A stretch of DNA of 12,802 nucleotides from an uncultured Pseudomonadota bacterium (GTDB lineage: Bacteria; SAR324; NAC60-12), in assembly GCA_913056375.1 (NCBI GenBank), contig CAJXNF010000039.1, positions 1-12,802 of the forward strand, given 5' to 3'. The notes under the pieces were generated by a model. It was given only the letters and a program-made list of their open reading frames with translations, was not told the origin of the DNA and did not search any database. The first letter of the stretch is position 1. The number at the start of each line of letters is the position of its first letter. A program made the translations under genes and the position numbers. Positions 1 through 6,942 of the stretch are shown here, in pieces.

Positions 1-1334
1 TTGACCAGGTAACGGACAACCTCACGGTTTCCGATGGATTCAAGCAGCTCGGCCGGGTCAGAGTGATTGTAGGACCAAGCTTCAAAATCCTTGACGACAT
101 ATTGAACGGGAACAGCAGCAGTGAGAAAGTTAACGGGAACCGTCTGATCTTCCTCGCCATCGCCTTGCTCTTGACTGGCGACTAAAAAATTAAGCTCCTC
201 ATCATAATGAGTGGCGGTCCAAAGTAAGACTCGCCCTCTATCATTGTCATCACTTTCACTAGTTTCATAGCCGACGTTGAAGCTTTGGAGTTCTTTAGCT
301 GGATGGCGATAAACTTGTTCCACCGGCCATGGAAGTTTGAAGTGCAAGCCTGGCTCCAAAACCGACCCCGCTTGGCGAGGCTTACCAAAACGCTCTACAA
401 TCGCAAGTTCATTAGGATCAATGATCACAAAGGTTGTTGAAAGCATCAACATACCCAATTGAAACAAAATCAACCAAGCCAAAGCGCGCTCAAGAAACTT
501 GTAGAACCAGGTATCGGAAACCTTGAATCCAAACTGATAATCCAATGCTTGCGCGGCCGTAGTCACCAAACCAGCTGGTTGCCCCATTAGTCCCACTAAC
601 CGACTTTCATAGAGGGTTCGTTGGGCCTTGACTTGAGTGCGTGGGCGATAGATTTCGAGCACCAGGTTGGCAAAGCTCTCGATGGTCGAAAGGCCTAGGA
701 GTACGACGAGGATGCGCGCCAGATGAAAATCCAGGCGAACGAAATCAAACCATCCCCCAGCAAAAGCGATGACCACCACCACACAAACGACCGAACCTAG
801 CAGCAAATAAGCACCCCCGGGGCGAAGCAATCGCAATTTTTCCAGGCCAGCCAGGCGAGCGCTGTATTTACCGAGCATAAACAGGATCAGCGCGAAGACA
901 GAAAAAGTCACCATCACCAGAGGCGCCTTGCCCAAGTCGTGCAACGGGGCTTGATGCAGCCATTTCCACAGGAGATAGACACCCACGCCTTGTCCCAAAC
1001 CTAATAAGGCCGTAAAGGCCGGCACGAAAAACCGTTCAAACTGTTCCCTCGCCTTACGGGCTATAAACGTGTCTGCACCGGATTCATCAAAGAGAGCCGA
1101 TCGATTGCGATCTCGAGCAATCTCTTCATACTCCAGTTGCTCCAGATGCTCGCGATGCTCCAACCGCATCTGAAAATAACTGATGGCCGCCACCAAGAAT
1201 CCCACACCGAGGAAGACCGCTCCCACCGCGGCAGTCGCTGATTGCGCCACATTGCCAATCAAGGCCGCCACGAGGCAGGCAATCAGCAATCCTAGCAGGT
1301 TAACTAAACCATTTTTTTGCGTGTTTCGTTCCAT
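1..1334 (-). CDS. Polytopic membrane protein with SPFH/band-7 (HflK-like) domain, 3' end cut by window
   Basis: I translated the reverse strand from ATG at 1334; it stays open for 444 codons to the window edge, so the C-terminus is missing. Hydrophobic segments are visible at about residues 9-26, 33-53, 105-124, 136-152, 173-192, 204-224 and 286-305. A charged, Glu/Arg-rich stretch (about 57-100) follows the second. After the last segment comes a typical SPFH start: IDPNELAIVERFGKP (about 305-319), then LEPGLHFKLPWP (about 326-337). SPFH proteins of the HflK type form membrane assemblies that modulate the FtsH protease or organise membrane domains. Ordinary HflK has one N-terminal membrane anchor, so the roughly 285-residue multi-spanning part before the domain is unusual for HflK. 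A second SPFH gene (HflC-like) would be expected to the left, outside the window. The ribosome binding site is weak. The domain call is solid; the role is family-based. Confidence 0.8.
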   Translation of the reverse strand, partial: MERNTQKNGLVNLLGLLIACLVAALIGNVAQSATAAVGAVFLGVGFLVAAISYFQMRLEHREHLEQLEYEEIARDRNRSALFDESGADTFIARKAREQFERFFVPAFTALLGLGQGVGVYLLWKWLHQAPLHDLGKAPLVMVTFSVFALILFMLGKYSARLAGLEKLRLLRPGGAYLLLGSVVCVVVVIAFAGGWFDFVRLDFHLARILVVLLGLSTIESFANLVLEIYRPRTQVKAQRTLYESRLVGLMGQPAGLVTTAAQALDYQFGFKVSDTWFYKFLERALAWLILFQLGMLMLSTTFVIIDPNELAIVERFGKPRQAGSVLEPGLHFKLPWPVEQVYRHPAKELQSFNVGYETSESDDNDRGRVLLWTATHYDEELNFLVASQEQGDGEEDQTVPVNFLTAAVPVQYVVKDFEAWSYNHSDPAELLESIGNREVVRYLV

Positions 1335-1400
1335 ACAAACTTTCGTCGCCTATCCAATTATCTAATGAGGTGTCAGCTCAATTCTCGGTTCTCAAAACTC
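1335..1400. other. Divergent gap and probable breakpoint between the SPFH gene and the phyH remnant
   Basis: This short stretch separates the minus-strand SPFH start from the first codons on the plus strand that resemble a protein family. The plus frame is open from TTG at 1317 through ATG 1365 and ATG 1401, but the residues encoded before about 1395 do not resemble the start of a PhyH protein. On the minus strand, GATAAT (plus positions 1357-1362) could be a -10 element for the SPFH gene; I found no convincing -35 at proper spacing. I see no terminal inverted repeats or target duplications. Hand-counted 60-base rows on the left are mostly 52-65% GC (one at 42%), against about 42-47% in rows just to the right. 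Confidence 0.45.
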
Positions 1401-1874
1401 ATGATGGCAAGTGCCATGATTGCCGTAGATCCTGCAAAATTGAGCAATGGGTGCCTGGAAGTTCTCAAAGGCAGCCATCATCTGGGTCGCCTTGATCATT
1501 CCTTAGCTGGAGATCAATCTGGCGCAGATCCAGAACGAGTAAAGGTTGCAGTGGAACAATATGAGAAGGTAGCAGTTGAATTAGAACCTGGGGACACCCT
1601 TTTTTTTCATTGCAATCTGCTCCACTGTTCAGGTCAAAACCATTCTCCTCAGCCTCGCTGGGCAATGATTTGCTGTTACAACGCTGCTAGTAATAATCCC
1701 TACAAAATCTCTAGACATCCCCAATATACTCCTCTAGAGCAAGTGGATGACACTCTTATCAAAATGGTTGGGCTGAAAAGATTCAGTGAAAGTGGAGATG
1801 TTGATTTTATGGGTGAAAAAGTTGATCGAAGTATCCCCTCAGATCTTCACAAACCAATGCCTGAAACAGTATGA
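1365..1874 (+). pseudogene. 5'-truncated phytanoyl-CoA dioxygenase (PhyH) family gene
   Basis: The C-terminal half of a PhyH-type Fe(II)/2-oxoglutarate dioxygenase is clear. Numbered from ATG 1365, MMASAMIAVDP (13-23) and NGCLEVLKGSHHLGRLDH (28-45) match the family core. ELEPGDTLFFHCNLLH (72-87) holds the distal iron-binding histidine (H87), and PRW (R98) is the expected 2-oxoglutarate-binding arginine. Whole family members run about 250-300 residues and carry an HxD iron motif well before this region; here that half is absent and replaced by unrelated sequence. The product could not bind iron normally, so I call it a remnant. The true 5' end is undefined: ATG 1365 and ATG 1401 lack a good Shine-Dalgarno sequence and the frame is open from 1317. 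Its stop overlaps the next gene's start (ATGA, 1871-1874), so an intact version was probably the first gene of this operon. Confidence 0.7.
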
Positions 1875-3070
1875 GACCCACCACTGGAATTCGTCTCAGT
1901 TGGCCTGAGCTCAGAAAATTTTTGTACCAACATCTCACTGAGCATGTTCTCCCATTCTGGTTTCCGAAACTGATTGATCCCAGACACGGGGGCTTGAACA
2001 ATTGTGTTCAGGATGATGGTGAAGTTCTCTCTACCGAAAAATATCTTTGGTCACAGGGCCGAGCTCTTTGGGTGCTGAGTAAACTTTTTAATGACATTGA
2101 TCAGGATCCCAAATGGCTGGAGATGGCAGCTCCCATCTCAAAATTATTAACTGACTATGGGAGGAATACCGATGGAGATTGGTACTTCAGTTTAAACGCA
2201 GACGGTACCCCTGCAAGAGAACCTCAATCTATCTATGTAGATGGTTTCTGTATTTATGGGCTGACAGAATATGCGAAAGCAACTGGTCACTCAAAGAGTC
2301 TGGACATAGCTTTGGAGGCTTACACCCACACGAGTCCCAAGTTGGAGGATCATCGCCTAATAAGGACAATGCCTCACCCAATTCCAACTGGGTTCCAGTC
2401 CCATGGTCCCCTGATGTTGTTTGCGCATGTTTTTCATGAACTGGGAATCCTGAGTAGCAGAGAGGATATTAAACAGCGAGCCCTTGAATTGGCAGAAAGG
2501 ATTTTATCTCAACATCTTGACCCTAAGTCCGGCCAACTTCATGAGTTCGTGGTTCCTGGTGGTCAAAAAGATTCCAGTGACATTGGGCAGACAGCAATTC
2601 CAGGGCATGTGGTGGAAAGCATGTGGTTTTTGGAAGAGATCTATCGCTACCATGGTCAACTAGAAAAAATTCCGTTATTACTGGAGACCATTCGGACCCA
2701 TCTAGAGCTTGGCTGGGACCAGCAATTTGGGGGGTTAGTGCTTGCCACTCATCTTGGAGGAGGTAAGCCTAAGTGGCACAATCCGCTTGGTAAAATCTGG
2801 TGGCCCCACACAGAAAGTTTACAAGCGCTGCTGATGGCTTACGCTCATACCAGAGAACAATGGGCTGAAGATTGGTACTGGAAAATCCACGATTACAGCT
2901 TCACCCACTTTCCCAATTGGGATTCAGGAGACTGGTTTCATAATCTTGATCGTGAGGGGAAACCCACAACTCCTTACTTACAAACTCTTCCTGTGAAGGA
3001 TCCTTTTCACCTGCCAAGGGCCCTGATTTATTCAATTAAAATCCTTGATCAACTTGGAGAAACAGCATGA
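1871..3070 (+). CDS. AGE-family sugar 2-epimerase/isomerase (N-acylglucosamine 2-epimerase-like)
   Basis: A 399-residue protein, the usual length for this family of cytoplasmic (alpha/alpha)6-barrel enzymes that interconvert C2 epimers (GlcNAc/ManNAc, glucose/mannose) or aldose/ketose pairs. Visible motifs are LWSQGRALWVLS (59-70, active-site Arg region), YVDGFCIYGL (122-131), PGHVVES with His246, WWPHTES with His313, and KDPFHLPR with His380. The His246 and His380 contexts match the two conserved catalytic histidines of animal renin-binding protein/GlcNAc 2-epimerase. There is no signal peptide. The start overlaps the phyH remnant stop and the stop overlaps the nagB start, both as ATGA, which implies translational coupling. 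Beside nagB and nagA an amino sugar substrate is likely, for example N-acetylmannosamine to N-acetylglucosamine. The family also contains cellobiose and mannose epimerases and the sulfoquinovose isomerase YihS, so the substrate is not settled by sequence. Confidence 0.85.
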   Translation: MRPTTGIRLSWPELRKFLYQHLTEHVLPFWFPKLIDPRHGGLNNCVQDDGEVLSTEKYLWSQGRALWVLSKLFNDIDQDPKWLEMAAPISKLLTDYGRNTDGDWYFSLNADGTPAREPQSIYVDGFCIYGLTEYAKATGHSKSLDIALEAYTHTSPKLEDHRLIRTMPHPIPTGFQSHGPLMLFAHVFHELGILSSREDIKQRALELAERILSQHLDPKSGQLHEFVVPGGQKDSSDIGQTAIPGHVVESMWFLEEIYRYHGQLEKIPLLLETIRTHLELGWDQQFGGLVLATHLGGGKPKWHNPLGKIWWPHTESLQALLMAYAHTREQWAEDWYWKIHDYSFTHFPNWDSGDWFHNLDREGKPTTPYLQTLPVKDPFHLPRALIYSIKILDQLGETA

Positions 3071-3843
3071 CTGTGCCCGATCCTCAAAAACGTTGGCTTG
3101 TCGACCAACTACCTGTTGAATTGTACGCTAGTAACGAAGAACTCGGACAGGCAGCGGCAAATAAAGCTCAACAAATCTTAAGGAAGGCAATCGACAAAAA
3201 AGGATTCGCTAACTTGATATTGGCAACTGGGAATTCTCAACTAACTTTCTTAAAAGCGTTGAGGAGTTTGGAAGGTATTGATTGGCAGAAGGTCAGAATT
3301 TTCCACATGGATGAGTACATTGGAATCGATCCCACACACCCAGCCAGTTTTCCTTTGTTCTTGGAAAACCATTTTCTTCAATTCACAAAACCTGGTCATT
3401 TTCATCCGATTCCAAGCGAGCCTTCCGATGTGGAATCCGCCTGTAAGGATTATGAGTCGTTGATTCGTCAACATCCTGCTGATCTTGTAGCAATGGGGTG
3501 GGGAGAAAACGGACACATCGCCTTCAACGATCCCCCAGATGCCCACTTCGATGACCCACATTGGGTAAAAGTCGTCGAGCTTGCAGAAGAAAGCCGCCTT
3601 CAGCAGGTTGGCGAAGGTCATTTTACTTCACTGGATGAAGTACCAAAACAGGCGATTACCTTGACAATTCCTGCTCTTCTGGCTCCAGTACACATCCTTT
3701 GTATTGTTCCTGAAGCAAGAAAGGCTTCGGCTGTAAAGGCCTGCCTATCGGAACTGGTCGATGAATCTCGGCCAGGCTCCATCTTGAGAACAATTTCACA
3801 CGCTACCTTGTTGCTGGATCAAGATTCAGCTTCGCTACTCTAA
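3067..3843 (+). CDS. nagB: Glucosamine-6-phosphate deaminase/isomerase family (NagB-type)
   Basis: A 258-residue NagB-type protein. NagB converts glucosamine-6-phosphate to fructose-6-phosphate and ammonia in the cytoplasm. The phosphate-binding loop ATGNS is at 53-57 and FHMDEYIG (79-86) holds the catalytic Asp82. GWGENGHIAFNDP (144-156) matches the ring-opening histidine region, with His150. The C-terminus LLLDQDSASLL resembles related deaminases. Compared with E. coli NagB (NDGHIAFNE), Asn148 sits where Asp141 is expected and Asp155 where Glu148 is expected, so this is a variant subgroup rather than classical NagB. An acidic residue is kept next to the first site (Glu147) and the histidine is kept. 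The gene starts inside the epimerase stop codon (ATGA), so the two are probably co-translated. A 6-phosphogluconolactonase or galactosamine-6-phosphate isomerase activity is possible but fits the neighbours less well. Confidence 0.82.
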   Translation: MTVPDPQKRWLVDQLPVELYASNEELGQAAANKAQQILRKAIDKKGFANLILATGNSQLTFLKALRSLEGIDWQKVRIFHMDEYIGIDPTHPASFPLFLENHFLQFTKPGHFHPIPSEPSDVESACKDYESLIRQHPADLVAMGWGENGHIAFNDPPDAHFDDPHWVKVVELAEESRLQQVGEGHFTSLDEVPKQAITLTIPALLAPVHILCIVPEARKASAVKACLSELVDESRPGSILRTISHATLLLDQDSASLL

Positions 3844-3860
3844 ATCATCCAACAATGGAG

Positions 3861-3898
3861 TTGCCTATGCTTTAATTTACGGGTAAATGACAGCTGTC
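3861..3898 (+). promoter_or_regulatory. Weak promoter-like pair with a perfect 10-bp palindrome (possible operator)
   Basis: In the gap between nagB and the binding-protein gene, TTGCCT (3861-3866) and TAAATG (3884-3889) are 17 bases apart but match the sigma-70 consensus only partly (4/6 and 3/6). Directly over and after the second element lies GACAGCTGTC (3889-3898), a perfect palindrome. That is a sensible place for a repressor site controlling the transporter separately from the epimerase and nagB. No regulator gene is in the window. The palindrome is seen directly; promoter and operator roles are inference. Confidence 0.3.
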
Positions 3899-3935
3899 TT
3901 TTGTCCGATGAGTCCATTTCTTTAAAAAAATCTTC

Positions 3936-3951
3936 ACTAACTGAGGTTAGT
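3936..3951 (+). promoter_or_regulatory. Small hairpin just upstream of the binding-protein ribosome binding site
   Basis: ACTAAC (3936-3941) and GTTAGT (3946-3951) pair perfectly around a TGAG loop. It ends three bases before the ribosome binding site AAGAGGA (3955-3961), which is six bases from ATG 3968. With no T-run after it, this is not a terminator. It could affect mRNA stability or ribosome access, but a six-pair AT-rich stem is weak and could be chance. Confidence 0.3.
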
Positions 3952-3967
3952 AACAAGAGGACACTTC

Positions 3968-5878
3968 ATGAAACGATCTACTTTTCTGAAATCTCTCGTC
4001 GCACTCGGGTTTTCTGCGATCATTGGGAGTACCGGCGCAATTGCAGGGGAATCCCCCGATCTCGCAGCAATGGTCAAAGCTGGGACATTGCCACCATTGA
4101 ATGAGCGTCTCCCTGAAATTCCATTGATGCTGCCAGTTGTCGACGAAATTGGTCAATATGGTGGCACACTTCGTCGCGCGTTTCTGGGTCCTGGTGACCA
4201 CAACAACTATACAAGAGCTGTCTACGACGCACTGGTTCGTTATGCACCAGACGGAAGCCAAATTGTTCCTCATATCGCTGCAGGTTGGGAATCCAACGAA
4301 AACTTCACGGAATGGATTATTCGCCTAAGACCAGGAGCTAAGTGGTCAGACGGAACACCCTTCACCGCCGATGACATCATGTTCTGGTACGACAATATTT
4401 TGATGAACCAAGAACTAATGCCAGGTGGGGCAGGCTGGATGAAGAACGGTGATGGTTCAATGGCCTCGGTCCAAAAGCTTTCGGACTATCTGGTCAAGTG
4501 GACTTACAAGCAGCCAAATACCGCCTTCCTGCTAAACATGGCTAACCTGGATGGTGCTGACAAATCAATCAGTAATCTGGTCTTTGTTCCAGCTCATTAT
4601 CTGAAGCAATTCCATCCTGACCATACCAGCAAGGCCAGCTTGGATGCCAAGGTCAAAGCAGCAGGTTTTGATACTTGGACCCAATTGTTCGCCGTCGAAG
4701 CACTCCCACATTTGAGCGGTAATCGGCCTGGCATGGCAGCCTGGGTTCCAGATGGAACTACAGTTTCGGATCAGGTCTTCACGATCAAACGAAATCCATA
4801 TTTCGTGGGAGTCGATCCCCAAGGTAACCAACTGCCTTATATTGACGAAATCCGCTTTACCTTCTATGCAGACAAGGAAGCTCTGAACCTCGCTGCAGTC
4901 GCTGGCGAGATTGACTTCCAGGGACGCCACATCAACATGAGCAGTTATCCTGTTCTCAAGGAAAATGAGAATAGTGCCAACTATCGTGTGGTCACCTGGC
5001 CAACCTTTGGAGGATCCGATGCAGTTGTAATGCTGAACCAAACCTGGACTGGTCCAGAAGGTGAGTACTTCCGCAATAAGAACTTCCGAATTGCGCTGTC
5101 ACACGCAATTGATCGTGATTCCATCAAGGAACTGGCATTCTTTGGTCTTGGTGAGGCTCGCCAAGGAGTCCCGGCTCCTTTCCATCCCTACTACCCTGGG
5201 GATGAATACGCCTTCCGCTATACCGAGTTCAATCCTGAAGAAGCCTCGGCGATGTTGGATAAAGTTCTTCCAAACAAAAACAGCGATGGACATCGCTTGA
5301 TGTCAAATGGACAGGTGCTGGACATTGAAATCGGGGTAGTCCCCCAATTTGGTGCCTGGACCGATATCGCACAATTGATTGTGGAGAATTGGGCAGAAGT
5401 CGGAGTAAAAGCGCATGTGGAAGTGCGTGAGCGAGCTCAACACTTCTCAATGCGTCCAGCCAATGAGTTGATGTCAGAGGTCTGGAACGAAGACACCACC
5501 GGCTTTCCTTTCAGCGGTCAACCCAAGTTTGATCCTCGAAGTGATCCAGCTTTGACCTTTGCACCGTTGGTTGCCAAGTGGTATGCATCCGGTGGTAAAG
5601 AAGGGCAAGCCCCACCAGCTGAAATCAAGCGCTTGGTCGACATCATTGATGAAGCCAAAACTTCAGGACGTAATCGGCAAATCGCTCTGGCCAAAGAACT
5701 CTTCCAAATCTGGGCTGACAATGTCTGGGAAATTGGAACCGTTGGGATGACCCCAATGATTCAGGGAGTTCTGGTTGCGAATGATAAGCTGCGCAACGTT
5801 CCAGCTGTTGCTGGAAACGACTGGCCTCTGCGTACTCCTGGAGATACACGCCTCGAGCAGTATTTCTATTCACGCTGA
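3968..5878 (+). CDS. ABC transporter substrate-binding protein, family 5 (Opp/Dpp type)
   Basis: A 636-residue secreted ligand-binding protein. The signal peptide is residues 1-26: basic KR, hydrophobic core, and AIA before a likely cut ahead of GESPD. There is no lipobox cysteine, so it is probably free in the periplasm. The family-5 fold shows in GGTLRRAF (about 64-71), ALVRYAPDGSQIVPHIAAGW, the signature RLRPGAKWSDGTPFTADDI (about 119-137), the KRNPYFVGVDPQGNQLPYID segment and FRNKNFRIALSHAIDR. At 636 residues it is longer than E. coli DppA or OppA (about 510-520), as in many environmental paralogues. Family 5 members bind peptides, nickel chelates and also oligosaccharides, including cello- and chito-oligosaccharides. 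The sulfatase and Nag genes nearby favour an amino sugar ligand, by inference. A strong ribosome binding site (AAGAGGA) supports the start, and a stem-loop follows the gene. Confidence 0.92.
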   Translation: MKRSTFLKSLVALGFSAIIGSTGAIAGESPDLAAMVKAGTLPPLNERLPEIPLMLPVVDEIGQYGGTLRRAFLGPGDHNNYTRAVYDALVRYAPDGSQIVPHIAAGWESNENFTEWIIRLRPGAKWSDGTPFTADDIMFWYDNILMNQELMPGGAGWMKNGDGSMASVQKLSDYLVKWTYKQPNTAFLLNMANLDGADKSISNLVFVPAHYLKQFHPDHTSKASLDAKVKAAGFDTWTQLFAVEALPHLSGNRPGMAAWVPDGTTVSDQVFTIKRNPYFVGVDPQGNQLPYIDEIRFTFYADKEALNLAAVAGEIDFQGRHINMSSYPVLKENENSANYRVVTWPTFGGSDAVVMLNQTWTGPEGEYFRNKNFRIALSHAIDRDSIKELAFFGLGEARQGVPAPFHPYYPGDEYAFRYTEFNPEEASAMLDKVLPNKNSDGHRLMSNGQVLDIEIGVVPQFGAWTDIAQLIVENWAEVGVKAHVEVRERAQHFSMRPANELMSEVWNEDTTGFPFSGQPKFDPRSDPALTFAPLVAKWYASGGKEGQAPPAEIKRLVDIIDEAKTSGRNRQIALAKELFQIWADNVWEIGTVGMTPMIQGVLVANDKLRNVPAVAGNDWPLRTPGDTRLEQYFYSR

Positions 5879-5890
5879 GTCACACTCCTA

Positions 5891-5943
5891 GCGGTCTGAC
5901 TTCTTTTTGGAGCCAGACCGCACTCCAAACGTCTGTCCCAGAC
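5891..5943 (+). promoter_or_regulatory. Intercistronic stem-loops between binding-protein and permease genes
   Basis: GCGGTCTG (5891-5898) pairs perfectly with CAGACCGC (5914-5921) around a 15-base loop. A second small hairpin follows: GTCTG (5931-5935) with CAGAC (5939-5943) around TCC. The arms share GTCTG/CAGAC, so the first left arm could instead pair with the last right arm, giving alternative folds. No T-run follows either stem. Stem-loops in this position often protect the binding-protein mRNA or partly stop transcription, so that much more binding protein is made than permease. The pairing is seen; the function is inferred. Confidence 0.6.
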
Positions 5944-5951
5944 ATTCCTGA

Positions 5952-6941
5952 ATGCTAATCTACATCATCAAGCGGCTTCTGCTGTTGCCGTTCTTGCTAC
6001 TGATCTTTTCTGTCATCGCCTTCCTCTTGATCCAAGCTCCTCCTGGTGACTTTCTAACCAGCTACATTGCTGAATTGGCAGCATCAGGATCCTCGATGGA
6101 AAGGGCACAGATTGACGCACTGCGTGCGCTTTATGGCCTTGATCAGCCGATGTATCTCCAATATTTCAAATGGATGGGAAGAATCCTGACTGGAGACCTA
6201 GGAGTCTCATTGGATTGGCAACGTCCCATTAGTGAGCTAATCGGTGAACGCATGGGGCTCACCCTTGCCCTTGGCTTGGGAACCTTTGTGTTTACTTGGT
6301 TGATTGCGATCCCAATTGGAATTTTCTCAGCCACACGCAAGTACTCTTTTTTTGATTACTTCTTCACTGTTTTTAATTACTTCGGTGTTGCCACACCCAC
6401 TTTCATGACGGCTTTAGTCCTGATGTGGATTGCCTTCAAATACTATGGCGTCAGCGTCACAGGACTTTTCTCAGCAGAATACATTGATGCTCCCTGGAGT
6501 TGGGATCGAGTCGTAGATTTGTTGCAGCACTTATGGCTTCCCGTTGTCATTCTTGGATTGGATGGAACTGCCCGTCTTGCCAGAGTGATGCGAGCCAACT
6601 TGCTCGACGAACTAAAAAAACCCTATATGGAGATGGCAAGGGCTAAGGGCCTCTCCGAGTGGCGCCTCGTTATGAAGTATCCCGTCCGGTTGGCACTGAA
6701 TCCCCTTGTCAGCACGATTGGCTGGTATCTACCTCTCATCTTTTCTGGAAGTGTGATTGTCGCAACGGTAATGAATTTGCCCACGATAGGCCCCATGCTG
6801 CTTAGGGCTCTGATCAGTCAGGATATGTTTCTGGCAGGCACAATCATTCTCTTCTACATGATGCTGGCAGTGGTTGGCACATTGATTTCTGACATCCTCT
6901 TGGCTTGGCTGGATCCAAGAATTCGACTGGATGAGGAGTGA
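5952..6941 (+). CDS. ABC transporter permease, DppB/OppB type
   Basis: A 329-residue inner-membrane channel subunit. The N-terminus (MLIYIIKRLLLLPFLLL) is the standard OppB-type first helix. GDFLTSYIAELA and YGLDQPMYLQYFKWMGRILTG lie in the first periplasmic part, and GDLGVSL is at about 81-87. Further membrane segments lie near 100-124, 135-162, 190-208, 255-275 and 295-318. The cytoplasmic EAA loop that docks on the ATPases is at about 213-240 (ANLLDELKKPYMEMARAKGL). The C-terminus DPRIRLDEE is normal. No clear Shine-Dalgarno sequence precedes ATG 5952, and a small hairpin ends eight bases upstream, so initiation may be inefficient or controlled. Only one base separates its stop from the sulfatase start. 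Substrate specificity cannot be read from this subunit. Confidence 0.93.
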   Translation: MLIYIIKRLLLLPFLLLIFSVIAFLLIQAPPGDFLTSYIAELAASGSSMERAQIDALRALYGLDQPMYLQYFKWMGRILTGDLGVSLDWQRPISELIGERMGLTLALGLGTFVFTWLIAIPIGIFSATRKYSFFDYFFTVFNYFGVATPTFMTALVLMWIAFKYYGVSVTGLFSAEYIDAPWSWDRVVDLLQHLWLPVVILGLDGTARLARVMRANLLDELKKPYMEMARAKGLSEWRLVMKYPVRLALNPLVSTIGWYLPLIFSGSVIVATVMNLPTIGPMLLRALISQDMFLAGTIILFYMMLAVVGTLISDILLAWLDPRIRLDEE

Positions 6942-6942
6942 G

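Noticed and set aside
1335..1400. Insertion-sequence end at the junction
   Set aside because: No transposase fragment, terminal inverted repeat or target duplication is visible.
3250..3621. Minus-strand open frame (123 codons) inside nagB
   Set aside because: The opposite frame encodes clear NagB motifs; the antisense product shows no recognisable features.
3905..3950. CCGATGAGTC followed by an A-run and ACTAAC, faintly like a hammerhead ribozyme core
   Set aside because: The core lacks CTGATGA and the matching GAAA, and no three-stem arrangement can be drawn.
3968..4060. Twin-arginine signal on the binding protein
   Set aside because: The N-terminus has KR rather than RR and no SRRxFLK-type motif; it reads as an ordinary Sec signal.
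4565..5041. Long minus-strand open frame (158 codons) inside the binding-protein gene
   Set aside because: It is antisense to a well-supported coding frame, and its translation shows no domain, signal or ribosome binding site.
5891..5925. Stem-loop after the binding-protein gene as a full rho-independent terminator
   Set aside because: No T-run follows the stem and the transporter genes continue on the same strand, so full termination is unlikely.
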